Part shown: piece by piece, positions 1 through 5,775 of the stretch
How the letters are laid out: every line of letters starts with the position of its first letter
Numbering within the stretch: the stretch's first letter is position 1
NCBI GenBank assembly: GCA_035289165.1
Contig: DATDYA010000057.1
Coordinates: 1-7,839, forward strand
Reading direction: 5' to 3'
Source of the DNA: DATDYA01 sp035289165
Lineage (GTDB): Bacteria; Patescibacteriota; Patescibacteriia; Magasanikbacterales; GWA2-37-8
Length of the DNA: 7,839 nt
The notes under the pieces: generated by a model
What the model saw: the letters and a program-made list of their open reading frames with translations, nothing else
Told to the model about the DNA's origin: nothing
The model's database searches: none
Program-made: the position numbers and the translations under genes

Positions 1-111
1 AAAGACACGGCCGCTCAACTGACCGGGGCGCAGTGCGTCGCCCCGATCGACTTGCAGGCAACCCCGTGAGGAGTAGCCTGCGTCCCCCGGCGCTCTACAG
101 CGCCAGGGTGC

Positions 112-177
112 CTCCGCTTCTCGGTCGTGCCCTAGAGAATATATACTATGTATTTTCTAGAGCACCGAGAAATGGAG
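112..177 (+). other. Long 3' hairpin of RNA 1
   Basis: The outer helix CTCC (112-115) pairs with GGAG (174-177). After a small internal loop, TTCTCGGT (118-125) pairs with ACCGAGAA (164-171). After a second internal loop, CTAGAGAATA (132-141) pairs with TATTTTCTAG (151-160) with one G-U pair. The arm CCGCTTCTCGG (114-124) and the return arm CCGAGAA (165-171) recur exactly in the 3' hairpin of RNA 2 (463-473 and 515-521), which suggests related or co-recognised elements. Confidence 0.7.
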
Positions 178-186
178 TAAACTAAT

Positions 187-219
187 AAGACACTTCTTAG
201 AAATACGAAGTGTCTTTTT
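187..219 (+). terminator. Intrinsic terminator of RNA 1
   Basis: A 10-bp perfect stem, AAGACACTTC (187-196) with GAAGTGTCTT (207-216), encloses a 10-nt loop and runs into five T's (215-219) on the plus strand. The minus strand has only a broken T-run after the stem, so it acts mainly rightward. Confidence 0.85.
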
Positions 220-257
220 GTTATCCTCATTTATATGATACCAGCAGGGCAACTGGA

Positions 258-285
258 TTGACAAAACCTCCAAATGTGATATAAT
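258..285 (+). promoter_or_regulatory. Sigma70 promoter for RNA 2
   Basis: A perfect -35 TTGACA (258-263), a 16-bp spacer and a perfect -10 TATAAT (280-285). TG at 277-278 also makes it an extended -10. Predicted start of transcription is near 291. It lies 38 bp after the T-tract of RNA 1, so RNA 2 is an independent and probably strong transcription unit. Confidence 0.85.
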
Positions 286-362
286 GGCTTGTCGCGCTGG
301 AAATTCCGGCGGACGTGGCTTCGCCCCGGGCTAAAAATCGGGGCTCTGGAAGAGAGGTTACG

Positions 363-449
363 ATGACGGCTTTTATCGCAGTCGTGATCGTAATCGTACT
401 CGCATGCTTCGTTGGGTGGGTCATGACCCACCCAACGAAGAGGCGATAG
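363..449 (+). CDS. 28-residue single-span membrane peptide
   Basis: ATG at 363 is preceded by AGAGAGGT (351-358), the best ribosome binding site in the window, leaving about 5 nt to the start; the stop is TAG at 447-449. The peptide is one hydrophobic helix (residues 3-21, dominated by I, V, A, F, L) followed by a short basic tail ending THPTKRR, so the C-terminus should face the cytoplasm. It has the size and make-up of small membrane proteins such as type I toxins or regulatory peptides of transporters, but shows no motif that assigns a function. It lies on its own transcript, downstream of a strong promoter and between stable hairpins. Codons 15-25 lie inside a perfect palindrome, which may make translation structure-dependent. 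The ORF is short enough to be chance within a non-coding RNA; the ribosome binding site and uniform hydrophobicity argue for it. Confidence 0.55.
   Translation: MTAFIAVVIVIVLACFVGWVMTHPTKRR
407..440 (+). repeat. Perfect 34-bp palindrome
   Basis: The arm CTTCGTTGGGTGGGTCA (407-423) is followed without a gap by its exact reverse complement (424-440). In RNA it gives a stem of about 15 bp with a 4-nt loop; in DNA it could be a large symmetric binding site or extrude as a cruciform. It lies within the 28-codon ORF, and because the axis falls within the ATG codon in frame, both strands encode the same eleven residues FVGWVMTHPTK. Confidence 0.95.
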
Positions 450-459
450 GATAAAGGCC

Positions 460-530
460 GCGCCGCTTCTCGGCTCGGTCTCCAGACAAGTCTAGAATAG
501 ACTCTTCTGGAGAGCCGAGAAGTGTGGCGC
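460..530 (+). other. Long 3' hairpin of RNA 2
   Basis: Helices from outside in: GCGCC (460-464) with GGCGC (526-530); CTTCTCGGC (466-474) with GCCGAGAAG (514-522); TCTCCAGA (479-486) with TCTGGAGA (506-513); AGTCTA (489-494) with TAGACT (498-503), closed by a GAA triloop. The long, nearly continuous pairing, with several different helices, is strong internal evidence that the RNA product matters. Confidence 0.8.
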
Positions 531-537
531 AATAACT

Positions 538-566
538 AAAAATATCCACGAATCGTGGATATTTTT
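538..566. terminator. Bidirectional intrinsic terminator
   Basis: A 13-bp stem, AAAAATATCCACG (538-550) with CGTGGATATTTTT (554-566), has a 3-nt loop. Runs of T follow the GC part on both strands, so it should end RNA 2 rightward and the 472-residue membrane protein gene (stop at 571) leftward. Confidence 0.85.
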
Positions 567-570
567 GTTT

Positions 571-1989
571 TTAACCAAAAGGTAATTCGTCCGGAGTGGC
601 GGGCTCGGGGGGTTTAACTGGCTCGTTCAAAACTTGGGGCATCTTTCTGCGAAGTGGGCCATCCATTGTCTCAATTGGCAAACCAATTGGGGGTTCAGCC
701 GTTTTACTAATCTGCTTTTGCATGAGAGGTGTTTTAACAAACGGCAATGGGAAATGCCAAATGGTTGCTAGTTCTTCAATGTTTAAAATGTAGGGATTAC
801 CAAAAGTTTTGATCTTACGCTCCCGAACTGCTTTCGCGAATTTACGTTTTAACTCCAGGATGCGATGGTTTTTAAACCAGTAGGTCGCGCTAGTTGACTT
901 GTGACCCTTAAAACCATTACGGACATTAATATTAAACTGATACAGGGCGCCAGAAAAACCTTTCAAGCATTTGGTAGGATTAAAGACTTCTTTACGGGCA
1001 ATATACAAAACCTGCAACTTGGTTTTAAAGCCAATCTTGGAGATCTTATCTTCAATTGATTCCACAGTGCTTTTAGCGCCAGGAGTTAGGTCGCTTACTT
1101 TACCAGGCGGATCTTCCTTCTTTTTTTCTTCCTCCCCTCCCTCAAATGACCATTTAATAATATTAATCGCTTCCCCAACTATACCCTCAGCCGCTTTACC
1201 GAGAAGCGGAACTGATTTGGTTTCTTTTTTGTTAGCAACAATCTTTTTAACAAGCTCGATGCCCTTTTCTTTCCATTTATTATCTGTTGGTTCAATAATA
1301 ATCTGCATCCATAAGTTTTCGCCATGACCGATACGACTGAAGTTTTCGAGAATGGCAGCCATCGGATCGCTGAATACCACGTCTTTGCTAAGGCTATATT
1401 CAAAACTAGGATAAGTCCGAATCGGGAAACTTTCATCATTAGCGAGTTTAAACTCTCCAGCGGCAATGTCATATTCTTCGTTAGGATAAGTTTTTGGCAG
1501 GATGTCCACATAGTCCTCGACTTCGGTTATTTCGGCTTCCGGATACTGAGCATAGACAGCTGCTTCCACCAAATCTCGAAGAGATTTCTCCGTTCGAATT
1601 AAAAACTGGATATACCCCTCAATACTGACGATTTCTAAACTAAAATATCTTTGCTTCTCACCCTGCCAATATTTTTCACCAAAATTCGGCGTGGATTGTA
1701 CACCGCTTAAATGGGCAAAAATTTGTTCAACGGCTTTTGGTGTTTGAATGAATAGCGGTGGAATATCTACGGCAAGCAAAACCCATTCCCAGCTTTTAGT
1801 GTATTTACCTTGGCGAACTTTTAACCAAAACTCTTTAGCGATGAAAAAAAACAATAACCATACCACTGTCCAACCAAAGATCGCAAAAAGTACTTTAATT
1901 AGTTCGTTTTCAGGTAACATTAAAATACTCTGCCACAAGGAGAGATCGAGGCTAAAACCAAAGGGTGTATCGATTAACCAATAACCCAT
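571..1989 (-). CDS. Membrane-anchored protein of unknown function, CPR-type
   Basis: 472 residues. One clear membrane helix lies at about residues 31-51, after a short hydrophobic N-terminus; the rest is soluble and probably cytoplasmic given the basic residues after the helix. Region 115-160 (FSLEIVSIEGYIQF, then AQYPEAEITEVEDY) and the C-terminal segment 396-421 (NPYILNIEELATIWHFPLP, then TP) recall a family I associate with Patescibacteria and with the N-terminal parts of VirB4/HerA-like conjugation ATPases. This is recollection, not a search. A charged, low-complexity linker (284-297, EGGEEEKKKEDPP) separates two halves and the C-terminus is proline-rich. There is no P-loop, so it is not itself an ATPase. 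The ATG at 1989 follows the stop of the 53-residue membrane protein by one base, so the two are probably translationally coupled. No ATPase gene lies beside it: the operon ends at the terminator at 538-566. Confidence 0.8.
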   Translation of the reverse strand: MGYWLIDTPFGFSLDLSLWQSILMLPENELIKVLFAIFGWTVVWLLFFFIAKEFWLKVRQGKYTKSWEWVLLAVDIPPLFIQTPKAVEQIFAHLSGVQSTPNFGEKYWQGEKQRYFSLEIVSIEGYIQFLIRTEKSLRDLVEAAVYAQYPEAEITEVEDYVDILPKTYPNEEYDIAAGEFKLANDESFPIRTYPSFEYSLSKDVVFSDPMAAILENFSRIGHGENLWMQIIIEPTDNKWKEKGIELVKKIVANKKETKSVPLLGKAAEGIVGEAINIIKWSFEGGEEEKKKEDPPGKVSDLTPGAKSTVESIEDKISKIGFKTKLQVLYIARKEVFNPTKCLKGFSGALYQFNINVRNGFKGHKSTSATYWFKNHRILELKRKFAKAVRERKIKTFGNPYILNIEELATIWHFPLPFVKTPLMQKQISKTAEPPIGLPIETMDGPLRRKMPQVLNEPVKPPEPATPDELPFG

Positions 1990-1990
1990 A

Positions 1991-2152
1991 CTATTTGCTT
2001 ATAATCCTATACACAGCGCCGTAAATAATTAGACAACCAAATATTGTCCACCACCAGCCGCGGGTGCCTGAAATGTAGCCGGCATAATAGGCAAAGCCTG
2101 TAATAAGCGTTGCCAAAATACAAACCAGATGCCGGGCGGTATTGTCATTCAT
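1991..2152 (-). CDS. 53-residue two-span membrane protein
   Basis: An ORF from ATG at 2152 to TAG at 1991-1993. It encodes 53 residues with two likely membrane helices, about 9-27 (LVCILATLITGFAYYAGYI) and 32-49 (starting GWWWTIFG), joined by a short SGTR turn. The three consecutive tryptophans sit at a predicted membrane interface. There is no charged residue within the helices and no recognisable enzymatic motif. It is the first gene after an extended -10 promoter (2189-2197), and its stop is one base from the ATG of the 472-residue membrane protein, so a role with that protein (partner or assembly factor) is a fair inference. Support for its being real: the position exactly fills the gap, the hydrophobic pattern is coherent, and a good promoter lies just upstream. 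The second ATG-like triplet (2146-2148) is out of frame. Confidence 0.7.
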   Translation of the reverse strand: MNDNTARHLVCILATLITGFAYYAGYISGTRGWWWTIFGCLIIYGAVYRIISK

Positions 2153-2188
2153 AATTCTTTGATTTTAGTACAAAAGGTTTCTATGAAT

Positions 2189-2197
2189 ATTATATCA
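2189..2197 (-). promoter_or_regulatory. Extended -10 promoter for membrane protein pair
   Basis: Read on the minus strand, TGATATAAT (2197-2189) is a perfect TATAAT with the TGn extension. No good -35 lies 16-18 bp upstream (TTGTTA at 2214-2209 is only 14 bp away), as is common for extended -10 promoters. It lies just after the secF terminator, so the downstream pair is transcribed separately. The predicted leader is about 30 nt. Confidence 0.65.
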
Positions 2198-2212
2198 CAA
2201 AGGAAGAATAAC

Positions 2213-2238
2213 AAAAACCCCTCCAAAAGGAGGGGTTT
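2213..2238 (-). terminator. Terminator of the secDF operon
   Basis: A 10-bp perfect stem, AAACCCCTCC (2215-2224) with GGAGGGGTTT (2229-2238), has a 4-nt loop. On the minus strand it is followed by TTTTT, the last two T's reaching 2213. It lies 14 bp past the secF stop. Confidence 0.92.
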
Positions 2239-2251
2239 AAAGCATTTAGGT

Positions 2252-3175
2252 TTAGGCCTTGGCTAACCGTCTAACCTGCCAACGCTCGACAACAGCCAAT
2301 AAAGGACTGGCGATAAAAATTGAAGAATAGGCGCCGCTCGCGATGCCAATAAGAAGGGCTAAGGAAAAATTCTTAATTGTTTCTCCCCCAATGAAATACA
2401 AGGCTAATAGGGGCAGAAGCGTGGTAAGTGTAGTATTAATGGAACGCATTATTGTCTGGTTTAAACCGAAATTAACAGTTTCCCCAAACGTATCGGCTTT
2501 GTGGTGTAACAAATTCTCGCGGACACGGTCAAAGACTACGATCGTATCGTTAACCGAGTAACCCAACACAGTTAAAAGGGCAACGACGAAGGCGATATCC
2601 ACTTCGGTGCCAACATAACGACCCAAAATTGCAAAAACACCCATTACCAAGAGCACATCGTGAATAAGAGCAAAGATAGCGATCGCTCCGTACTTCCAAC
2701 TGGCGACCGGGCGGGATACTTTGCGAAAAGCGTAAGCAATGTAAGAAATAATACCTAAATTCACCAAGATAATCGCCCAGATGGCTCGCTCGCGTAAGGT
2801 TTTACTAACTGATGAACCGATGGTTTCAAAACGTTTTTCATCAACAGTGTTCTTTTCTGTACCAAATTTTTCTGCCAGGCCAGCCACTAACTGTTGATGT
2901 TCTTCTTCATTTAAAAAGGCCGTTCGGATAAGCAAGCCTCGATCTCCGGTAGCTTGTACTACAGCATTTTTATGCTCGCCTTCTTGTAAGTAACTACGAA
3001 CAAGATTAACATCGGGCAGGGCCTCTTGAAATTCTACTTCCAAGAGAGACCCACCGGTAAAATCAATACCTGGTTTTAAACCCAAAATTGCCACGAGACC
3101 AATCGAAACAATCATGACGGTGGTGGTTATCGTCAGCCAAAGTTTAGAGTATTTTATAAATTGGATATTTTTCAT
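2252..3175 (-). CDS. secF: Protein translocase subunit SecF
   Basis: SecF is the RND-family partner of SecD. Together they use the proton motive force to help pull secreted proteins through SecYEG on the outer face of the membrane. At 307 residues it has normal length. There is a first membrane helix at about 12-32, then the hallmark GIDFTGGS (36-43), a short extracytoplasmic P4 domain (to about 125), and five more helices. The conserved helix-4 region GYSVNDTIVVFDRVRE is at 205-220, and D173 lies in ALIHDV. All parts are present, so it should be functional. It starts 17 bp after the secD stop and shares its transcript. There is no ribosome binding site before the ATG (upstream minus-strand bases are CCTCTCCCATACATT), so re-initiation after secD or a leader-independent mechanism is likely. 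The terminator at 2213-2238 ends the operon. Confidence 0.97.
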   Translation of the reverse strand: MKNIQFIKYSKLWLTITTTVMIVSIGLVAILGLKPGIDFTGGSLLEVEFQEALPDVNLVRSYLQEGEHKNAVVQATGDRGLLIRTAFLNEEEHQQLVAGLAEKFGTEKNTVDEKRFETIGSSVSKTLRERAIWAIILVNLGIISYIAYAFRKVSRPVASWKYGAIAIFALIHDVLLVMGVFAILGRYVGTEVDIAFVVALLTVLGYSVNDTIVVFDRVRENLLHHKADTFGETVNFGLNQTIMRSINTTLTTLLPLLALYFIGGETIKNFSLALLIGIASGAYSSIFIASPLLAVVERWQVRRLAKA

Positions 3176-3192
3176 AATGTATGGGAGAGGAA

Positions 3193-5283
3193 TTATTTAT
3201 TAACAATTGTTTCCGTTACTGCAGAATTATCAGTCTTGTATCCGACCAACAACCAGTTACCTTTTTCTGGCATCCAACCAAAAACAAGGCGTGCAATGAT
3301 ACGGCTGAAAACAAAAGCGGTTAGCATGCTAACTAAAATACCCAAACCTAAAGTAACGGCAAAACCTTGAATGAAACCTGTACCAAACCAGATTAAGAAA
3401 ACACAAGAGATCAAAGTAGTGATGTTTCCATCCCGGATAGACGACCAAGCCCGGACAAAGGCCTCTTCAATCGCCACTTTAAGAGATTTGCCGAGTCGTA
3501 ATTCCTCTTTTAAACGTTCAAAAACTAAGACGTTAGCGTCTACGGCCATACCAATAGAAAGAATGAAACCAGCAATACCAGAAAGAGTTAGGGTTACACC
3601 CAACAGCTTGGACAGAGCTAGAGTTATTGAAGCATAAACAATTAAGGAGGCAACTGAAATTAAACCCGGCAAACGATAATAGAAGATCATGAATAACATG
3701 ACGGCGATTAGACCGATCATACCGGCTTTAAAACTCTTTTGCAAAGAATCGTTACCCAGGGTAGCGTCTACGGTCTGTTGACTGATTAGTTCTACCGATA
3801 CTGGCAGAGCACCGGAATTCAAGCGTTGCGCCAATAATTTTGCTTCTTGGAATGTGAAGCCACCAGATATTACCGCACTACCGCTGGTAATCGCCTCATT
3901 AACTACTGGTGTACTTAATGGTTCACCATCCAGGAAGATGGCGACTTGTTTGCCAACATTCCGACCGGTAATTTCACCAAACAACTTCGAACCCTCGTCA
4001 TTGAAATTCAAACTGACTTGGATTTGACTAGTTTGTTGGTCTTCCACTACTTCAGCACGTTGTAACTGTTTACCCGAGAGACCAGTGTTTTTCCATTGGT
4101 CGGCGGGGGGTAGTATGTCGGCTTCGGTTTTCGTACGCGCTAAAATACGCGCTAGTTCATATTCTTTTGGTGTTTCCTCACCGTATTTGTAAATTAGGTG
4201 ATACCCAAATTGGGTTTCAACAACTTCAGAAATAGAATTGTTTGGCATTTCAAAAGCCACTTTTTCAAATTCGGGAACCATCTGACCTTTGCTAAAAGTT
4301 CCGAGTTCGCCATTACGATCCGCGCCACCGGGTTCGGTGGTATATTGTTTTACCAGATCACGGAAGTTTTGAATGGTAGCTTGGGATTTGATCTCATCGA
4401 TTTTGGCCTTGGCCTCCTCTTTTTTGTACTTTGGGTCGTCACAGCCGGTCGCGCCTTCAAAACACAACAAGAGATGAGAGGCGGTAACTTTTTTTTCGCC
4501 ATCCCGTTCGGATAATTTTTTTAAAATATTATTACCTTCGCTGTTCTTAACAGTCACTCTGCTGACTTCATTAACCTTTTTCCCGGTCGCCCACTTGTAA
4601 AGTTCCGGGGCATTGTCGGCAGTGACGAAACCAATATTACCACCTTTTTCTTTGATAGCAGATTCGTCATCGCTGTATTTATTCACTAATTCAGAAAAAT
4701 CTTTGCCCTTTTTGGTTTCGGCCAAAGCCTCTCTCGCTTTCTTGTCGGCTGCTTTATTAAAATCTTCTAATTGTTTCTTTTCTTCTTTAGTTAAATCCCG
4801 GGCCGGCGTATTGTTTTCTTCTTTAAATTCTAAAACCGGGGTTTCACCAATCATACTAATCGCCTGCTTAACGTCTGTTACACCAGGTAATTCGACGATA
4901 ATACGATGTTCACTGCCAACTTGGTTAGTCTGAACCAATGGTTCAGACACACCCAAGCCACCGCGTACACGTCGCTCAATGACGTCCCGAACACCTTCAA
5001 CGGCGTCGGCTTGTTGGTCGGACGGAATCTGCTCGGTATTGGCTTTATAGATGAGGTGGGCACCACCTTGAAGATCCAAACCAAGGTTAAAACCCTTGGC
5101 TGGTAAAGTTGGCACACCCAGATTGGTCTTATTGTTCACCCAGTTTATACCACGATTGGCATAAGTAGGGAGAATAACTAAAAGTGAAACCACTAACAAA
5201 AAAAGCACTCCGAGAGTCCTCCAACGCAGTTGCGCTCGGGTAATCCCCTTGGTAGCTGGCTTAGCGTATTTGTTTTTCTGCAT
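3193..5283 (-). CDS. secD: SecD with inserted parvulin prolyl-isomerase modules
   Basis: SecD is the large subunit of the SecDF proton-driven accessory translocase. At 696 residues it is clearly longer than compact SecD proteins of the kind expected here. Order: membrane helix about 22-41; P1 base starting LGLDLQGG (67-74) with ELPGV (131-135); an insertion at about 158-396; P1 continuation (TGLSGKQLQRAEV, 400-412; VSLNFNDEG, 423-431; LDGEPLSTPVV, 451-461); then membrane helices 2-6 from about 518 with GMAVDANVLVFERLKEE (578-594), containing the conserved Asp582. The insert holds a degenerate parvulin-like module (about 180-262) and a complete one (about 264-372) with HLLL (270-273), NGELGTF (324-330), MVPEFEKVAF (335-344) and FGYHLI (359-364). 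Since P1 is extracytoplasmic, the isomerase would act on proteins leaving the translocon, like PrsA or SurA. secF follows after 17 bp. Confidence 0.96.
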   Translation of the reverse strand: MQKNKYAKPATKGITRAQLRWRTLGVLFLLVVSLLVILPTYANRGINWVNNKTNLGVPTLPAKGFNLGLDLQGGAHLIYKANTEQIPSDQQADAVEGVRDVIERRVRGGLGVSEPLVQTNQVGSEHRIIVELPGVTDVKQAISMIGETPVLEFKEENNTPARDLTKEEKKQLEDFNKAADKKAREALAETKKGKDFSELVNKYSDDESAIKEKGGNIGFVTADNAPELYKWATGKKVNEVSRVTVKNSEGNNILKKLSERDGEKKVTASHLLLCFEGATGCDDPKYKKEEAKAKIDEIKSQATIQNFRDLVKQYTTEPGGADRNGELGTFSKGQMVPEFEKVAFEMPNNSISEVVETQFGYHLIYKYGEETPKEYELARILARTKTEADILPPADQWKNTGLSGKQLQRAEVVEDQQTSQIQVSLNFNDEGSKLFGEITGRNVGKQVAIFLDGEPLSTPVVNEAITSGSAVISGGFTFQEAKLLAQRLNSGALPVSVELISQQTVDATLGNDSLQKSFKAGMIGLIAVMLFMIFYYRLPGLISVASLIVYASITLALSKLLGVTLTLSGIAGFILSIGMAVDANVLVFERLKEELRLGKSLKVAIEEAFVRAWSSIRDGNITTLISCVFLIWFGTGFIQGFAVTLGLGILVSMLTAFVFSRIIARLVFGWMPEKGNWLLVGYKTDNSAVTETIVNK

Positions 5284-5317
5284 AGATTAATGAATTTTTA
5301 AACCTGTAAGTGGGTAA

Positions 5318-5346
5318 ATATTAGCTTATTTTTTAAGGTTTGGCAA
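5318..5346 (-). promoter_or_regulatory. Putative sigma70 promoter of secDF
   Basis: On the minus strand, -35 TTGCCA (5346-5341, 5 of 6 consensus), a 17-bp spacer and -10 TAATAT (5323-5318, 4 of 6). It lies in the gap between the Nudix gene and secD and would give a leader of about 28 nt. No terminator separates the Nudix gene from secD, so readthrough from upstream is also possible. Confidence 0.6.
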
Positions 5347-5349
5347 GGG

Positions 5350-5772
5350 CTATCCCTCAATTTCCTTATATGACACTCCGGATTTGATTTGTTCCAAAAC
5401 GATCCGGACTGGCTCAAACAGTGGCTCCGGTAGATTGTTTAAATCATACCAGCCAACACTCTCGATACGATCTGGCTCCATAATTATAGGTTCGCCAGAA
5501 ATAATATCGGCGACAAAAGAAATATCCACATAATGTTTGCCATACTTAACCATATTTACACAAGTAGCAAACCGGAGGTTACCAACTTCGATTCCCAGTT
5601 CTTCCCTAGCTTCTCTTTTTACAGTTTCGGTTGGAGTTTCACCAAATTCTACATGGCCACCAAGTGATCCGTACGTACCTTCAGCATGAGCACCGTGGCG
5701 TTTGGTAAGCAAAGTCTCCCCATCTTTTATTATTACGACTCCAGCACCGACTTTAATAATGTTGTCTGACAT
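5350..5772 (-). CDS. NUDT15-like Nudix hydrolase
   Basis: 140 residues, a complete single-domain Nudix enzyme. These cleave nucleoside diphosphates linked to another group, releasing for example a nucleotide monophosphate and pyrophosphate. The Nudix box GX5EX7REUXEEXGU is intact at 39-61: G39, E45, R53, E54, E57, E58, G60, I61, with Ala55 in the first aliphatic position. E57 and E58 should bind the catalytic metal. The order GAGVVIIKDGETLLTKR (9-25), then GTYGSLGGHVEFGET (32-46), resembles the NUDT15/MTH2-type family that sanitises oxidised or modified (d)NTPs, rather than ADP-ribose hydrolases; the exact substrate cannot be read from sequence. It starts 3 bp after the ACT gene and is last in a three-gene unit, with secD next after 66 bp. 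No convincing ribosome binding site precedes the ATG. Confidence 0.92.
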   Translation of the reverse strand: MSDNIIKVGAGVVIIKDGETLLTKRHGAHAEGTYGSLGGHVEFGETPTETVKREAREELGIEVGNLRFATCVNMVKYGKHYVDISFVADIISGEPIIMEPDRIESVGWYDLNNLPEPLFEPVRIVLEQIKSGVSYKEIEG

Positions 5773-5775
5773 AAT

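Larger units (their letters stand above)
1..219 (+). ncRNA. Structured RNA 1, 5' end outside window
   Basis: This is a GC-rich stretch without a convincing gene that reads as a chain of hairpins on the plus strand. Visible stems are 24-30 with 39-45 (CGGGGCG/CGCCCCG), 54-59 with 76-81 (GCAGGC/GCCTGC), and 89-94 with 99-104 (GGCGCT/AGCGCC, loop ctac). A long hairpin follows at 112-177, then an intrinsic terminator at 187-219. The T-tract lies on the plus strand, so transcription is rightward, opposite to most genes here; the promoter must lie before base 1. It lacks the hallmarks of tmRNA (no T-arm or CCA end), the SRP RNA tetraloop helix and the conserved RNase P core, and I do not recognise the family. 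Frame 1 is open from base 1 to a TGA at 67-69, so the first part could instead be the tail of a protein gene with a structured 3' UTR. Confidence 0.5.
291..566 (+). ncRNA. Structured RNA 2, possible mRNA of a small membrane peptide
   Basis: A transcript of about 275 nt is defined by the promoter at 258-285 and the terminator at 538-566. The leader folds into two hairpins: GCTGG (296-300) with CCGGC (306-310), and GCCCCG (323-328) with CGGGGC (339-344). A ribosome binding site and a 28-codon ORF (363-449) follow; the ORF contains a perfect 34-bp palindrome (407-440). The rest is a roughly 70-nt hairpin (460-530) and the terminator. A structured leader, a tiny hydrophobic ORF and a stable 3' hairpin are also the layout of type I toxin mRNAs and some dual-function small RNAs, but no antisense partner is visible. 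It could equally be a purely non-coding RNA in which the ORF is incidental. The family is not recognised. Confidence 0.65.

Noticed and set aside
1..69. Frame 1 open from the window edge to TGA at 67-69 (possible protein C-terminus)
   Set aside because: Only 22 codons, overlapping two perfect RNA stems and much richer in GC than the genes. Kept as an alternative in the RNA 1 entry rather than called.
3..185. Frame 3 open for about 60 codons on the plus strand
   Set aside because: The translation is arginine/proline-rich without a start, and changes composition abruptly where the GC content falls. It is the product of few stop codons in GC-rich DNA.
1..219. tmRNA, SRP RNA, RNase P RNA or 6S RNA as identity of RNA 1
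   Set aside because: There is no T-arm or CCA end, no SRP GNRA-type tip with its conserved internal loop, no RNase P core sequences, and no long bubble-interrupted rod.
227..532. 101-codon minus-strand ORF over the RNA 2 region
   Set aside because: It is arginine- and serine-rich, lies antisense to a promoter, hairpins and palindrome, and its membrane-like segment is only the palindrome read from the other strand. It looks like an open frame due to high GC.
4613..4933. Plus-strand ORFs opposite secD, secF and the 472-residue gene (for example 4613-4933, 971-1327, 3371-3637)
   Set aside because: They are antisense shadows of well-supported genes, without their own promoters or recognisable domains.
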